From the NCBI GenBank assembly GCA_019638615.1, contig JAHBTL010000001.1, positions 372,001 through 436,000 of the forward strand: a DNA stretch of 64,000 bases, in the 5' to 3' direction. The notes under the pieces were generated by a model. It was not told where the DNA came from. It searched no databases and worked only from the letters and a program-made list of their open reading frames with translations. Of this stretch, positions 18,181-27,852 are shown piece after piece. The translations under genes were made by a program, and so were the position numbers. Each line of letters begins with the position of its first letter. Within the stretch, counting starts at the first letter, position 1. Source of the stretch: Chitinophagaceae bacterium. Lineage in GTDB: Bacteria > Bacteroidota > Bacteroidia > Chitinophagales > Chitinophagaceae.

Positions 18181-19323
18181 TTAGTTGGATTGCGCGTTAA
18201 CGGTTTCAATGGCTTCATCCAAATCAGCATAGCTCCATTTGCTCAATATCGTTCCGTTGTTCAACAGGTAAAAAGCAGGGTTAGCTCTCGCTGCCGTTTT
18301 AATCGGAACCACATCGCATTTCAATAAGGTAACGCCGGGCATGTTGGCAAAATAGCCCGAAACCTCGTCGGTATTATTTGAAATAATATAAACCGGTATT
18401 TGTTTTTGGTACAAAGCTGTTTGCAATTCACTGAAACGATTGAGCCATTCCCCCGCGCCTGGATTATCTTTCATAAACAGCAGCCCTGTTTTACCCGGGG
18501 CAGCAAGCAGCGCCTGCGTGGTGTCATTACCCGACAAAGTCGTTAAAACAAAATCTTTAATAGGCGCTTCTGCATTGCCTTTCCTTACCAGCTTGTCGTA
18601 GCGTTTTACAAACCGGTAAATGCTGTCGTCAAAATCGTCGGGAAAACGATCGGATGTAAATTCAACGGTTTGACCGGCTTTTTCATATACAAAGGTTATT
18701 ACTGAACTATCAGGTATGGCGCCGGCAGGAATTTTCATTTTTTCAGGAATAGAATTTCCTTTCTGAAAAGGAAGACAATCGGCAAAGGGCAAATGTTTCA
18801 AAACATGCCATTGAATCCATAACGTAATGATGGTTGAGATAACGATAACGGATACACTGAGAAACGCCGGCAAAGCCGGTTTGATCTTCTTCCTGTAAAA
18901 GAAAATAATAAGAATGAACAGGGTAAGAAAGATGTCTTTAATGAAAGATGCTTTAGGCGTTAAGGGTATACAGTCGCCAAAACAACCGCAGCTCCTGAAT
19001 TTACCCGATAAATAGGCATACCCGGTGAGGAAAGTAAAAAACAGGATGAGCAGCAATAATAGCCAACTGAATAATTGCATGCGCCAGCCTACCATTACAG
19101 CCACACCCGCAACTATTTCAAAAGTGATCATGATAACAGAAAAAGCCAGTGCATAATCGTTCAACCCATGCATTAAGCCCGGTAAAAAGCCTGATTGTGC
19201 CCATATCTCAAAAAATTCCTGCATTTTGTAGGCCAATCCCAGCGGATCGTTGGCTTTTACAAGCCCCGAAAAGATGAAGAGCACTCCTACAATGAACCTG
19301 ACGACTGTAATAAGGGATTTCAT
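18181..19323 (-). CDS. BT_3928-family protein (DoxX/MauE-like membrane domain plus thioredoxin-like domain)
   Basis: A 380-residue protein. Residues 1-165 form a four-helix DoxX/MauE-like membrane domain (FIVGVLFIFSGLVKANDPLG; the loop 'KFRSCGCFGDCIPLTP' carries the CGCFGDC cysteines typical of MauE). Residues about 240-375 look like a thioredoxin fold ('KTGLLFMKDNPGAGEW', 'IPVYIISNNTDEVSGYF', 'AFYLLNNGTILSKW') without a CxxC. The BT_3928 name is a Bacteroidota family label with no proven role; a part in redox handling of envelope proteins is likely. It is first in a two-gene unit with the DppB-like permease. Confidence 0.85.
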   Translation of the reverse strand: MKSLITVVRFIVGVLFIFSGLVKANDPLGLAYKMQEFFEIWAQSGFLPGLMHGLNDYALAFSVIMITFEIVAGVAVMVGWRMQLFSWLLLLLILFFTFLTGYAYLSGKFRSCGCFGDCIPLTPKASFIKDIFLTLFILIIFFYRKKIKPALPAFLSVSVIVISTIITLWIQWHVLKHLPFADCLPFQKGNSIPEKMKIPAGAIPDSSVITFVYEKAGQTVEFTSDRFPDDFDDSIYRFVKRYDKLVRKGNAEAPIKDFVLTTLSGNDTTQALLAAPGKTGLLFMKDNPGAGEWLNRFSELQTALYQKQIPVYIISNNTDEVSGYFANMPGVTLLKCDVVPIKTAARANPAFYLLNNGTILSKWSYADLDEAIETVNAQSN

Positions 19324-19459
19324 GGAATAATAAAATTAATGCCAATGATTATCAAATGTAAAAACTGATACCCATATAACCCTGTTGTGCCTTAACATTT
19401 TATTGAACGCTGCGGAATAATTTTTGAATAGCTTCGTTATTCATTGTCGAATAACAATT

Positions 19460-21373
19460 ATGAAATATATCATTACGCTTTTTTATTGCCTTTTAGTATC
19501 AGGATTTTGTTTTGCGCAACAGTATAACCCTGATAAGGTGAACAAAAAGGCGATCAATCTTTATAATCTCGGGCTCGACCAGGCCCAGAACGGCCATTAC
19601 AAAGAAGCGTTAGAGTTTATAGACCAGGCATTGCAACTGGATAATAAGTATGTAGACGCATATCTTACAAAAGCAGGCATTTACGGGCAGATCAAAGATT
19701 ATCTGAACTGTATTGCCAATTACGAAAAAGCGTTTGAAATTGATCTGCCTTACAGCAGAGATTATAAACTACCCTATGCCATCAACCTGGCAGGAGTGGG
19801 GCAGTTTCAAAAAGCGCTTGCTGCGGTGAATGAGTTTTTAGCCTCCCACGAGTTGAATGAACCCAGTCGAAAAGCAGGTGAATACAGGAGGCGTGCGTTT
19901 GAATTTGCAGTACAATATGAGCAGGATCAGAACACTAAAAACTACGTTTTTGCTCCTCAAAATGAGGGCGACAGCATTAATACCGCCGACCTGGAGTATT
20001 ATCCCTCGGTTACGGTAGATGGCAATACGCTTGTTTTCACGCGACGTGTAAAGGGGCATAATGAAGACTTTTTTGAAAGTGAAAGAACGCCGGGTGGATG
20101 GAGCAGGGCTGAAGGAATGGACGGAGATATCAACAGCAATTTTAACGAAGGCGCCCAGAATATTTCCCAGGATGGGGAATGGCTGATCTTTACCGGCTGT
20201 AATTTCCCCGAAGGATTGGGGAGCTGTGATCTTTATTTTTCATCAAAAACCAAACAGGGCTGGAGCAAGCCCGAAAACCTGGGAGAATCGGTGAATACAG
20301 AATTTTGGGAATCAGCCCCTTCCCTGTCGCCCGACAAAAGAGAGCTTTATTTTTCAAGCAACCGCCCCGGTGGTTTTGGCGGGAAAGATATTTATGTAAG
20401 CCGGCGGCTGGCGAACGGCAGGTGGAGCGAACCCGAAAACCTTGGCCCGCAAATCAATACGGTTGGCGATGAGAGCTGTCCTTTTGTTCATGCCGATAAC
20501 CAGACATTGTACTTTACTTCTAACGGGCTTCCGGGATATGGAGGTGATGACCTGTTCCTGGCCAAACGCCAGCTTAACGATACATGGGACAGTGTGAAAA
20601 ACCTCGGATATCCCATCAATACGATAGAAAACGAAGGAAGCCTTATTGTTGCCTCAGATGCTAAAACGGCTTATTACGCCAGCGACCGGAGCGATACAAG
20701 AGGAGGATTGGACATTTATTCATTTGAGCTGCGGGAGGACGTTCGCCCCAGCAAAACACTATGGGTAAGCGGAAAAGTATTCGATAAAAAAACAGCAGAG
20801 GGATTGCCCTCTGCAGTTGAGCTGATTGATATCGGAACCGGCAAAGCTTTACTGAAAGTACAAACCAGTGAAACAGGCAACTATTTGATCACGCTTCCGT
20901 TGGGAAAAGATTACGCATTTAACGTAAACAGGAAAGGGTACCTGTTCTATTCACGCAATTTTCCTTTCAGCCAAAAAGCACCCGATTCAACCTATGTTAT
21001 AGATATTCCCCTGCAGCCCATAGAAGCAAATGCTTCAGTTATACTCAATAATATTTTCTTCGATATAAATAAATATGAGTTGAGACCTGAGTCATTGGCA
21101 GAACTGGACAAAGTAGTGCAATTGCTGAATGATAATCCCGGTACCAGGGTACTTATCAGCGGGCATACAGACAATACGGGCAAAGCGGCAGATAACCTGA
21201 AGCTGTCTGACAACAGGGCAAAATCGGTAATAGCTTATCTTGTTTCAAAAGGTATCCAGGCAGAACGGCTTCAATCAAAAGGATTTGGCTCCTCAAAGCC
21301 TGTTGCCGATAACAATACCGAAGAAGGGCGAACACAGAATCGCAGAACGGAGCTGACGATACTATCGAAATAA
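19460..21373 (+). CDS. TPR-PD40-OmpA outer-membrane/peptidoglycan-binding protein
   Basis: Starting at ATG 19460 (not the upstream in-frame start at 19424) gives 637 residues with a clean signal peptide (KYIITLFYCLLVSGFCFAQ). Then come TPR repeats (about 25-140; 'AINLYNLGLDQAQNGHYKEALEF'), a PD40/WD40-like propeller with repeated 'LYFSSNRPGG' motifs, a carboxypeptidase-regulatory-like beta domain (WVSGKVFDKKTAEGLPSAVELI), and a C-terminal OmpA domain (IFFDINKYELRPES, LISGHTDNTG, NRAKSVIAYLVSKGI, NRRTEL). This is the Bacteroidota architecture related to the T9SS-associated protein PorE. It should tie an outer-membrane complex to peptidoglycan. Confidence 0.92.
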   Translation: MKYIITLFYCLLVSGFCFAQQYNPDKVNKKAINLYNLGLDQAQNGHYKEALEFIDQALQLDNKYVDAYLTKAGIYGQIKDYLNCIANYEKAFEIDLPYSRDYKLPYAINLAGVGQFQKALAAVNEFLASHELNEPSRKAGEYRRRAFEFAVQYEQDQNTKNYVFAPQNEGDSINTADLEYYPSVTVDGNTLVFTRRVKGHNEDFFESERTPGGWSRAEGMDGDINSNFNEGAQNISQDGEWLIFTGCNFPEGLGSCDLYFSSKTKQGWSKPENLGESVNTEFWESAPSLSPDKRELYFSSNRPGGFGGKDIYVSRRLANGRWSEPENLGPQINTVGDESCPFVHADNQTLYFTSNGLPGYGGDDLFLAKRQLNDTWDSVKNLGYPINTIENEGSLIVASDAKTAYYASDRSDTRGGLDIYSFELREDVRPSKTLWVSGKVFDKKTAEGLPSAVELIDIGTGKALLKVQTSETGNYLITLPLGKDYAFNVNRKGYLFYSRNFPFSQKAPDSTYVIDIPLQPIEANASVILNNIFFDINKYELRPESLAELDKVVQLLNDNPGTRVLISGHTDNTGKAADNLKLSDNRAKSVIAYLVSKGIQAERLQSKGFGSSKPVADNNTEEGRTQNRRTELTILSK

Positions 21374-21434
21374 GCCTCTTGCAGGTAAACAATATATATT
21401 GTATTTTAACATCCAACGTATAATTAACCAGCAT

Positions 21435-21848
21435 ATGAGTGATGCCGACAATAAACTAAAAGCAATTGAGCTGCTTTCCGGCTGGAGCAAATGGCTAATA
21501 GGCATCAACTTTGGCGCTGCAACAGGATGTGCGGTCGTATTAAAAACAGGAGTGAGCGAAAAAGTAAGCCCCCTTCTTTTTACAGCGATTTTATTCTTTA
21601 TTTGTTCGTTGGTGGTAGCTACTTTACTTACACTTGTGCTTGCAACAGCGCTTCATAAAGGCTCCGGCATCAGCAAAACACACCAGTTCCTTGCCTGGTT
21701 ACAGCTTGCTTTATTCCTTGTAGCCATTGTTTTTTTACTTACCTGGATCTGGAGGCTGAAGGAGTCGCAGGGCAAACCTCCTGCAACGGCAACAACTTCT
21801 GCCATTACAGGCAACAACGCCGTTGATCTTCACGGCTTTAACAATTAA
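21435..21848 (+). CDS. small integral membrane protein, unknown
   Basis: A 137-residue protein when started at ATG 21435 (MSDADNKLKAIELLSGW). Three hydrophobic stretches are seen: 'WLIGINFGAATGCAVVL', 'PLLFTAILFFICSLVVATLLTLVLA' and 'FLAWLQLALFLVAIVFLLTWIW'. The C-terminal tail is polar (ATTSAITGNNAVDLHGF). I do not recognise the family. It lies between the OmpA-family gene (61 bp upstream) and the NlpC/P60 gene (2 bp downstream), and may belong to the same transcription unit. Confidence 0.6.
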   Translation: MSDADNKLKAIELLSGWSKWLIGINFGAATGCAVVLKTGVSEKVSPLLFTAILFFICSLVVATLLTLVLATALHKGSGISKTHQFLAWLQLALFLVAIVFLLTWIWRLKESQGKPPATATTSAITGNNAVDLHGFNN

Positions 21849-21850
21849 AC

Positions 21851-22612
21851 ATGCATTGCTGGTTTGATTTTTGTGATAAATTTGCGCTTTTAAAATTATT
21901 GAATTTGCGTTACCTGATCTTCCTTTTGGGCATTTCGGTATTTGTTGCCAGTTGCAGCAGCACCAGGCACGCGGCGCGGTCGGGCGGCGGCAATGCCGGG
22001 AGCCAGTCTGCAGGCGCTAACCCCAGGTTTTTAGATAATATTTCAATCAACGGGTCAGCAGCTCCAAGTAACACCAATGAGCAGCTTCCTGCCATCCCCG
22101 AATTACGATCTAACCCCAGGATATTTTTTATCCCCGCTTTTAATATTGAATATGGCGAGCCTTTGCAATTTAAATACGCCATTAAAATGAATGTAGAAGT
22201 AGAGCGGCTGGCTAATGCTGAGTTGTATAAATTTATTGAAAACTGGTGGGCTACCCCTTACAGGATGGGTGGTTCCACTAAAAAGGGAGTAGATTGTTCA
22301 GCCTTCACACAAACTTTACTGTCTGTCATATACAACATACAGGTTCCGAGAACAGCCAGTGAACAAAAGCAATATTGTATGCCCGTTGACCCGGAACAAC
22401 TGAAAGAAGGTGATCTCGTTTTCTTTAACACCAAAGGGCGCGGCATATCACATGTAGGCATCTATCTTCACGATCATAAATTTGTTCATGCGGCTTCGTC
22501 GAACGGCGTTATGATAAGCAGCCTGGAGGAAAATTACTGGAGTAAAAAATATGCCGGCGCGGGCAGGGTGGTAGATGAAAAAATAACAAGCAATGTTTCA
22601 CTCAGCCGTTAG
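21851..22612 (+). CDS. NlpC/P60-family (C40) cell-wall peptidase lipoprotein
   Basis: A 253-residue protein ending in an NlpC/P60 domain with the catalytic triad in place: Cys in VDCSAFTQTLL, His in SHVGIYLHD, and His in FVHAAS. It hydrolyses peptide bonds in peptidoglycan stems. A lipoprotein signal is present (LIFLLGISVFVASC). Two starts are possible. ATG 21851, 2 bp after the previous stop, gives an odd acidic and aromatic leader (MHCWFDFCDKF). TTG 21899 gives MNLRYLIFLLGISVFVASC, a cleaner lipoprotein signal, and a TAnnTTTG element at 21877-21884 would then lie just upstream. Confidence 0.9.
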   Translation: MHCWFDFCDKFALLKLLNLRYLIFLLGISVFVASCSSTRHAARSGGGNAGSQSAGANPRFLDNISINGSAAPSNTNEQLPAIPELRSNPRIFFIPAFNIEYGEPLQFKYAIKMNVEVERLANAELYKFIENWWATPYRMGGSTKKGVDCSAFTQTLLSVIYNIQVPRTASEQKQYCMPVDPEQLKEGDLVFFNTKGRGISHVGIYLHDHKFVHAASSNGVMISSLEENYWSKKYAGAGRVVDEKITSNVSLSR

Positions 22613-22660
22613 CATGGGCTGCGAACATTTTTTGTAATTTTCCATTCATAAAAAGCAATC

Positions 22661-25495
22661 CTACTTTTTCTTTTCCCAATCCGCCGGCATTAAAACAGCG
22701 GTATACCTGTTTTTTCCGTTCAGCAGCAGTGCGGCTGCTTGCTGTATGTCTTTGGTAGTGAGCTTATCAATGTATTTTTCAAAATTCACGAAACGGTCTA
22801 TATTTTTACCCTCCGTTTTAGCAGCCAGCAGTTCAGAAGACCAGGAACCGTTTTCTTTTAATTGTTGTTTCTGCGATTCGCGCCATTGTTGCTTTACCTT
22901 GTTCAGCGTTTGCTCCGATGGCCCGTTTTTAATTACAGAGGCAATTTCATGATCCAGCGCTTTAAGCAGGGTATCTACCTTTTCAGGACCGCAGGGCAAT
23001 TGAACGATCAGTTGAAACGATTGGTACGGCACTTTGTTCAAACCGCCGAAAATACCCCCGCCATAAATCCCCTGCACTTTCTCTCTCAGCTCTTCAATGA
23101 TGCGTATGTTCAATACTTCCGTTAATGCGCTTGCCTTTAAAGCCAGGTCTTCATTGTAAGGGAGCTCACCATGATAAATAGAAAGGATAAAGCTTTTTTG
23201 TTCCGCCCCTTTATAAAAAGTCAATTCTTTTTTGCCGTTGACCGGTCTTACTTTATTATCCTTATAACTGAATTTTTTGCCGCTTGCCGGAAGCCCGCCA
23301 ATATAAGTTTCAATCAACGGGATAATCACTTCCGGTTGAAAGCTTCCTGTAAATACAAAATGCAGGCCGCCGGCATCGCCCAGTCTTTCTTTATAAATTG
23401 CCATCGCCCTGTTCAATTGTATACTGTCAAAATAAGCCGCTTTAGGAACATTGATATTAGCCAACGGGTTATTGTTGGTGTAAACACGAAAGGCAGTATC
23501 AATAAATGAAGCTTCAGGATTAGCGCTCAGCAACGCAAGCTGGGCTTTGTTCTTTTGAATGAAAGACTGATACAGGCTGCTGTCTTTACGGGGTGAGGTA
23601 AGTTTAAGATAAGCGAGCTGAAACATACTTTCGAGGTCTTTAACGGTAGCGCTCCCGTTAATGCCTTCGCTGGTACGTCCTATAAAGGGAGAGGCAGAGA
23701 TCGTTTTGCCTGATAACGCCTTCTGAAGATCAATGGGTGAAAAGTTACCATAGCCCATTGCATTTACTACAGGCACGGTATAATTTGCATTGTATTTATC
23801 GGCCAGCCCGTAATTAATCGTGCCGCCATAGCGCGATGCGGCCATTAGTATTTCATCGTTTTTAAAATCGGTAGGCTTTAAAGTAACGGTAATGCCATTG
23901 CTTAATGTAAGTTCTGTAGTACCTAATACAGCATTGGTTTTTCGCGTGATGATCTTACCCGGCTTGGGCTTTAAAGGCAGCAGATTATCCGCGATCGTTT
24001 TTTCTTCATAGGGCTTTACATCCGCTTTTTCAGCTGCGGTTACTGTTGCTATTAATTCAGCAGGTGAGGGGAGTTTTACATTTTCTTTATCGGGACCAAT
24101 AATATAGCTGAACAGGTGCTGATCTCCTTTTAGCGGGGCTGCAACCGCATTTACATCCTCTACTGTAATACCCGGCAGCAATGATTTCACCAGTTCATAT
24201 TCAACCGCTATGCCCGGCACTGCTTCATTTTGTAAAAAATGCGTTACATACTCTTCTACAAAAGAAGCGGATTCTCTTTTATTGCGGTCGTTATAGCTCT
24301 TTTCGTATCCAGCCAGCAGGTTCTTTTTAGCCCTTTCCAGTTCGGAAGCGGTAAATCCAAAACGTTTTACACGCTCTACTTCCGCTACGCCGGCCTTAAC
24401 AGCATCGTCCGGCTCTTTATCGCCCGATACTACATAGATTTCAAAATTTTCGTATCCTCTTGCAAAACCGCTAAAGCCTGTTCCTCCATATACAAAAGGA
24501 GGGTTTTCTTTCTGGGTCAATTCCTGCATGCGTTTATTCAGCATGGCGGTAAACAGTTCTTTCAAAAGATTGTTCCTGTAGTCGTTATAAGTAACTACAG
24601 GATCGCTTTTTTGAGCAGAATACTCAACCGCGGCCTGGTAGCTTGTAGCTTCCTTATCGGTAACCACGATGGCATCGCTTTTTGTATAGGCCGGCACTGC
24701 AGGCGCTTTACGCTCGCGCGGATTGGCAGGATTGGTTAACCCGCTAAAATGTTTCGTAACCAGCTCTTTTGCTTTTTCTTTTGCAATATCCCCTACCACT
24801 ATTACCGCCATCAGGTCGGGGCGGTACCAGTCTTTATAATACCGCCTGATCACATCGTGCTTAAATGTTTGGATCAGGCTGTCTTTCCCTATCGGAAGCC
24901 TGTCGGCGTATAACGAGCCTGCAAACAGCCCGGGTAATATTTTTTTGAACATTCTTTCTTCGGCTCCTTTGCCCAGCCTGCTTTCTTCCAGTATGATCGC
25001 TCTTTCGTTGTCTATGTCTTCGCCGAGGAAAGTGATATTGTGCGCCCAGTCTTCCAGCACATTAAATCCTTTTTCGAGGTTACCGGGCTTATCGGTGGGA
25101 ACAGGAAGTATATAAATTGTTTCATCGAAGCCCGTTTGCGCGTTCAGATCGTTTCCGAACCCCACGCCTATATCCTGCAGAAAAGAAATAATTTCATTTT
25201 TCCTGAAATTTTTAGTGCCGTTGAAAGCCATGTGCTCTGTCATGTGCGCCAATCCCAGTTGATCATCGTCTTCTGTGATGGACCCGGTGTTAATTACCAG
25301 GCGCAACTCAACCTTTTGTTCCGGCCTGCTGTTGTGTTTAATGTAGTAAGTTAAGCCGTTGGGAAGTTTGCCGATGGTAAGGCTTGTATCGATAGGTAGT
25401 CTGCCGTTAAGATCAACCTGTGCAAATACGGGAATACACATAATTGCCAGGATGAATGCTATGCACGTATTTTTTAAAGTTGCATTTATTCGCAT
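22661..25495 (-). CDS. M16-family zinc metallopeptidase (pitrilysin/insulinase-like)
   Basis: Using ATG 25495 (the reading frame reaches a TTG at 25519) the product has 944 residues with a signal peptide (TCIAFILAIMCIPVFAQ). The inverted zinc motif HMTEH is at residues 84-88, and the downstream Glu lies in 'NERAIILEESRLG'. The usual two M16 halves follow: 'YRPDLMAVIVVGDI' in the first, and an inactive second half with 'LHFVFTGSFQPEVIIPLIETYIGGLPA'. It degrades peptides in the periplasm. A TATTTTTG promoter-like element on this strand (25524-25517) overlaps the TTG and supports the ATG. Monocistronic. Confidence 0.92.
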   Translation of the reverse strand: MRINATLKNTCIAFILAIMCIPVFAQVDLNGRLPIDTSLTIGKLPNGLTYYIKHNSRPEQKVELRLVINTGSITEDDDQLGLAHMTEHMAFNGTKNFRKNEIISFLQDIGVGFGNDLNAQTGFDETIYILPVPTDKPGNLEKGFNVLEDWAHNITFLGEDIDNERAIILEESRLGKGAEERMFKKILPGLFAGSLYADRLPIGKDSLIQTFKHDVIRRYYKDWYRPDLMAVIVVGDIAKEKAKELVTKHFSGLTNPANPRERKAPAVPAYTKSDAIVVTDKEATSYQAAVEYSAQKSDPVVTYNDYRNNLLKELFTAMLNKRMQELTQKENPPFVYGGTGFSGFARGYENFEIYVVSGDKEPDDAVKAGVAEVERVKRFGFTASELERAKKNLLAGYEKSYNDRNKRESASFVEEYVTHFLQNEAVPGIAVEYELVKSLLPGITVEDVNAVAAPLKGDQHLFSYIIGPDKENVKLPSPAELIATVTAAEKADVKPYEEKTIADNLLPLKPKPGKIITRKTNAVLGTTELTLSNGITVTLKPTDFKNDEILMAASRYGGTINYGLADKYNANYTVPVVNAMGYGNFSPIDLQKALSGKTISASPFIGRTSEGINGSATVKDLESMFQLAYLKLTSPRKDSSLYQSFIQKNKAQLALLSANPEASFIDTAFRVYTNNNPLANINVPKAAYFDSIQLNRAMAIYKERLGDAGGLHFVFTGSFQPEVIIPLIETYIGGLPASGKKFSYKDNKVRPVNGKKELTFYKGAEQKSFILSIYHGELPYNEDLALKASALTEVLNIRIIEELREKVQGIYGGGIFGGLNKVPYQSFQLIVQLPCGPEKVDTLLKALDHEIASVIKNGPSEQTLNKVKQQWRESQKQQLKENGSWSSELLAAKTEGKNIDRFVNFEKYIDKLTTKDIQQAAALLLNGKNRYTAVLMPADWEKKK

Positions 25496-25693
25496 ATACA
25501 AGAGGATGTTTGTGTCCAAAAATATGTAAATAAAAGATAAAGCTGTTACCGTTCAAAATAAACACAGCTACATTACAACAACCTCAAAAAGGCGTATCGT
25601 TGAACAAAATGTAATTGGGGCTGTAGTCCTGTAAGAGCTTTTAGAGTGATGATGTGCGGCGAAGCAGTCCTCGCACATAATAAAAGCAATTCC

Positions 25694-26388
25694 GTTGGGA
25701 CTGCTTCTACCGCCACAAGATCCATTTAATTTAGTACAGCACACAGGCGGATATCACAGTGACCGGAAAATGGTTGGGACTGCTTCTCCCGCCACAAGAT
25801 GCATTTAAAGTAATGCAGCTTGCGGGTGGTATTGAGACAAAAAAACTTCCGTCATTGCGAGTTACTAATTAGGCGGCGCCTCCATCATTGCGCCGTGACA
25901 AGTTGCATTTGTTTGTCACAGCTTTCTGATTTGTAAGTATCCTAAGTCGGCTAAGTTATCAGCAAACGTATCAGGGCTCTGTTGCTGAATTCACAGTAGT
26001 ACTAAAGCTTCATCAGAGCGTTCCGGGAAATTGCGGTAATAATTTCCCGGCGGCTTTTTGGTTACTTTTTTCCGCAAAAAAGTAACAGAAAAAAGCGGAG
26101 GGATTGTAGTTGAAAGGAAAACCGAGTTTGTGGAACAACAAATTGAAGTTCATAACCTGTTGATAAATAGCAAACTGGATGATATGTCATTGGCAATCTC
26201 AGCCAAAGGTTGGGAGAAGCAATCTCAACGATTGATTTAGGTTAGGGCTGCTTCTCCCGCCGTAAAATCCAATTTAATTTAATGCAGTACCTGGGCGGTA
26301 TCACAGTGACGGAAAATAATTGAGACTACTTCTCCCCTCGCGCCGACATGTTTAATCCAATACAACCCATTGGGAGTATCGCAGTGAC
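25694..26388. repeat. four copies of a ~70-bp intergenic repeat (family shared with 34133-34493)
   Basis: Unit: GTTGGGACTGCTTCTCCCGC, a CAAAATCCATTTAATTTAAT block, then a GCAGTACCTGGGCGGT and ATCGCAGTGAC end. Copies lie at about 25694-25770, 25773-25840, 26241-26310 and 26318-26388 (most decayed). Between them are halves of a second element: CCGTCATTGCGAG at about 25849 and AAGCAATCTCAACGATTGA at about 26218. The gap 25496-26421 has no gene I can support. The 60-codon frame at 26058-26240 lies in repeat sequence. Confidence 0.75.
26023..26086. repeat. two adjacent perfect hairpins
   Basis: CCGGGAAATT-(8 nt)-AATTTCCCGG (26023-26050, 10-bp stem) is followed 10 bp later by GTTACTTTTTT-CCGC-AAAAAAGTAAC (26061-26086, 11-bp stem). 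The second is reminiscent of 'GGTTACTTTTTT...AAAAAAGTAAC' elements seen in other Bacteroidota genomes (from memory, not checked). Confidence 0.6.
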
Positions 26389-26421
26389 AGGGGCAAAGAT
26401 TTTTATTCTTTACTAAAAATG

Positions 26422-27852
26422 CTAAAGCGCGAGCTTTCCCTGGTAGAAATCGAGTATCCTTGTGCGAAAAATATATTCATACCATGTTTGCGTGAGATTG
26501 AGTCTTGCCCGGTCGAAATTATTTTTAGTGATCAGGTATTCGGTTGAAACGATCGTTCCCAGGTTAAAACGTATTTCTGCCGAGCGAAAAGATTCTTTAT
26601 ACTGTACCACCTGCTCCTGCAGCACCTTGTAGCGTTCATACGACGAAACCATGTCCTGGTGCGCTTTTTCAATGTTTTGTCTTAATATGATCTTGGTGTT
26701 TTCGGCTTCATATTCCGCATTTTTCGCAGTAAGTTTTGCTTTTTTTACGTTAGTAGTTACCTGCAGATTATTGAAGATAGGAATGTTCAGGCTCAGCCCC
26801 ACGTAAGTACCTATATTGTTCTTTAGTTGGTTGTTATACGAAATTTTATGTGAAGTATAATTCTGTTGTTCCTTAAACACCGGGGCCCTGTCGCCGTTTA
26901 TATTTACATATTCGCCCGTGGTAACTTCGGTAATATTTGTAGGCGTTAAGGTGTTGGATACACTGGAATAGTTAGAGTTTACATTGCCGTTCAGTCTCAG
27001 GTAGGGATAATAGCCCCCTTTGGCTACCTGGTAAGCCTTGTGCGTGCCTTTAACCCGAAGATCGACCGCTTTTACCATGGCCAGGTTCTGCAGCGAAGCG
27101 GCATATACGCCTGCCGCGTCAACGGGGTATATTTCCAGCAGTTCGGCTTCGCTTAGCCTTTCCAGTTGTATATCCTTATTGTAAGGAACATTCATCAGCT
27201 GGGCGAGGTTCAGCTTAGCGGTTTGCAACGCGTTATAGTTGTTAATGGTAGCCAGCTCATCCGAAGCAAGCTGGCCTTTCATATCAGACAACATATAGCT
27301 GCCTATGGCACCTTTTTCAACCATTACAGTCAGGCGCTCTACCTGCTTATGGGTCACTTCTGCCTGCTCCGACATGATCCGCCAGGTATCTTCATTGTTC
27401 AGCACCGTAAGGTAGGCTAGAATGACATCCAGGGTCAGCTTGTCCTTCGACTGTTGCCATTCCATTTCACTGGCGTGATAGGCATAGCCGGTCTGGCGTA
27501 TCAAGTTCTGCAACTGCAAGCCGCTGAACAAAGTCAATCCTGCGCTCACCCCGGCTCCGGAGGAAGAGAACCGCTGGTCAATATAAGTATTCGTAAAAGG
27601 ATCAATGGCGCGACCCTGGTTCCAGCCATAGCCCCAGTTGCCATTCACATCGGGCAGCAGGTTGGCCTTTGCCTTTTTCCAGTCTGCTTTTGCCGCTTCT
27701 GCAAGCAGCCCCGTTTGTTTGACCGATATATTATTGTTCAGGGCAGTTTCAACGCATTGCTTCAGCGACAGCGTTCCATTTTGCGCATAGCCGCTTGCCG
27801 TTACCACGCATGCCAGTATGCACATCATTATTCCAGAATATATTTTAAACAT
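26422..27852 (-). CDS. TolC-family outer-membrane efflux protein
   Basis: A 476-residue TolC-like channel subunit (start at ATG 27852; a TTG lies two codons upstream). Signal peptide: IYSGIMMCILACVVTASGYAQ. The two internally repeated OEP halves are visible: 'LKQCVETALNNNISVKQTGLLAEAAKADWKKAKANLLPD' in the first and 'LRLNGNVNSNYSSV ... VGLSLNIPIFNNLQVTTNVKKAKLTAKNAEYE' in the second, with long helical coiled-coil stretches. The gene ends 'FYQGKLAL'. It follows the ABC ATPase gene by 102 bp on the same strand and should form the outer-membrane exit of that pump. Confidence 0.92.
   Translation of the reverse strand: MFKIYSGIMMCILACVVTASGYAQNGTLSLKQCVETALNNNISVKQTGLLAEAAKADWKKAKANLLPDVNGNWGYGWNQGRAIDPFTNTYIDQRFSSSGAGVSAGLTLFSGLQLQNLIRQTGYAYHASEMEWQQSKDKLTLDVILAYLTVLNNEDTWRIMSEQAEVTHKQVERLTVMVEKGAIGSYMLSDMKGQLASDELATINNYNALQTAKLNLAQLMNVPYNKDIQLERLSEAELLEIYPVDAAGVYAASLQNLAMVKAVDLRVKGTHKAYQVAKGGYYPYLRLNGNVNSNYSSVSNTLTPTNITEVTTGEYVNINGDRAPVFKEQQNYTSHKISYNNQLKNNIGTYVGLSLNIPIFNNLQVTTNVKKAKLTAKNAEYEAENTKIILRQNIEKAHQDMVSSYERYKVLQEQVVQYKESFRSAEIRFNLGTIVSTEYLITKNNFDRARLNLTQTWYEYIFRTRILDFYQGKLAL

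Noticed and set aside
26058-26240. 60-codon reading frame in the repeat-rich gap
   Set aside because: It lies over a perfect hairpin and repeat fragments, with no recognisable motif or promoter.
25694-26388. Possible CRISPR array
   Set aside because: The repeats are long (~70 bp), unevenly spaced and degenerate, with no uniform spacers and no cas genes in the window.
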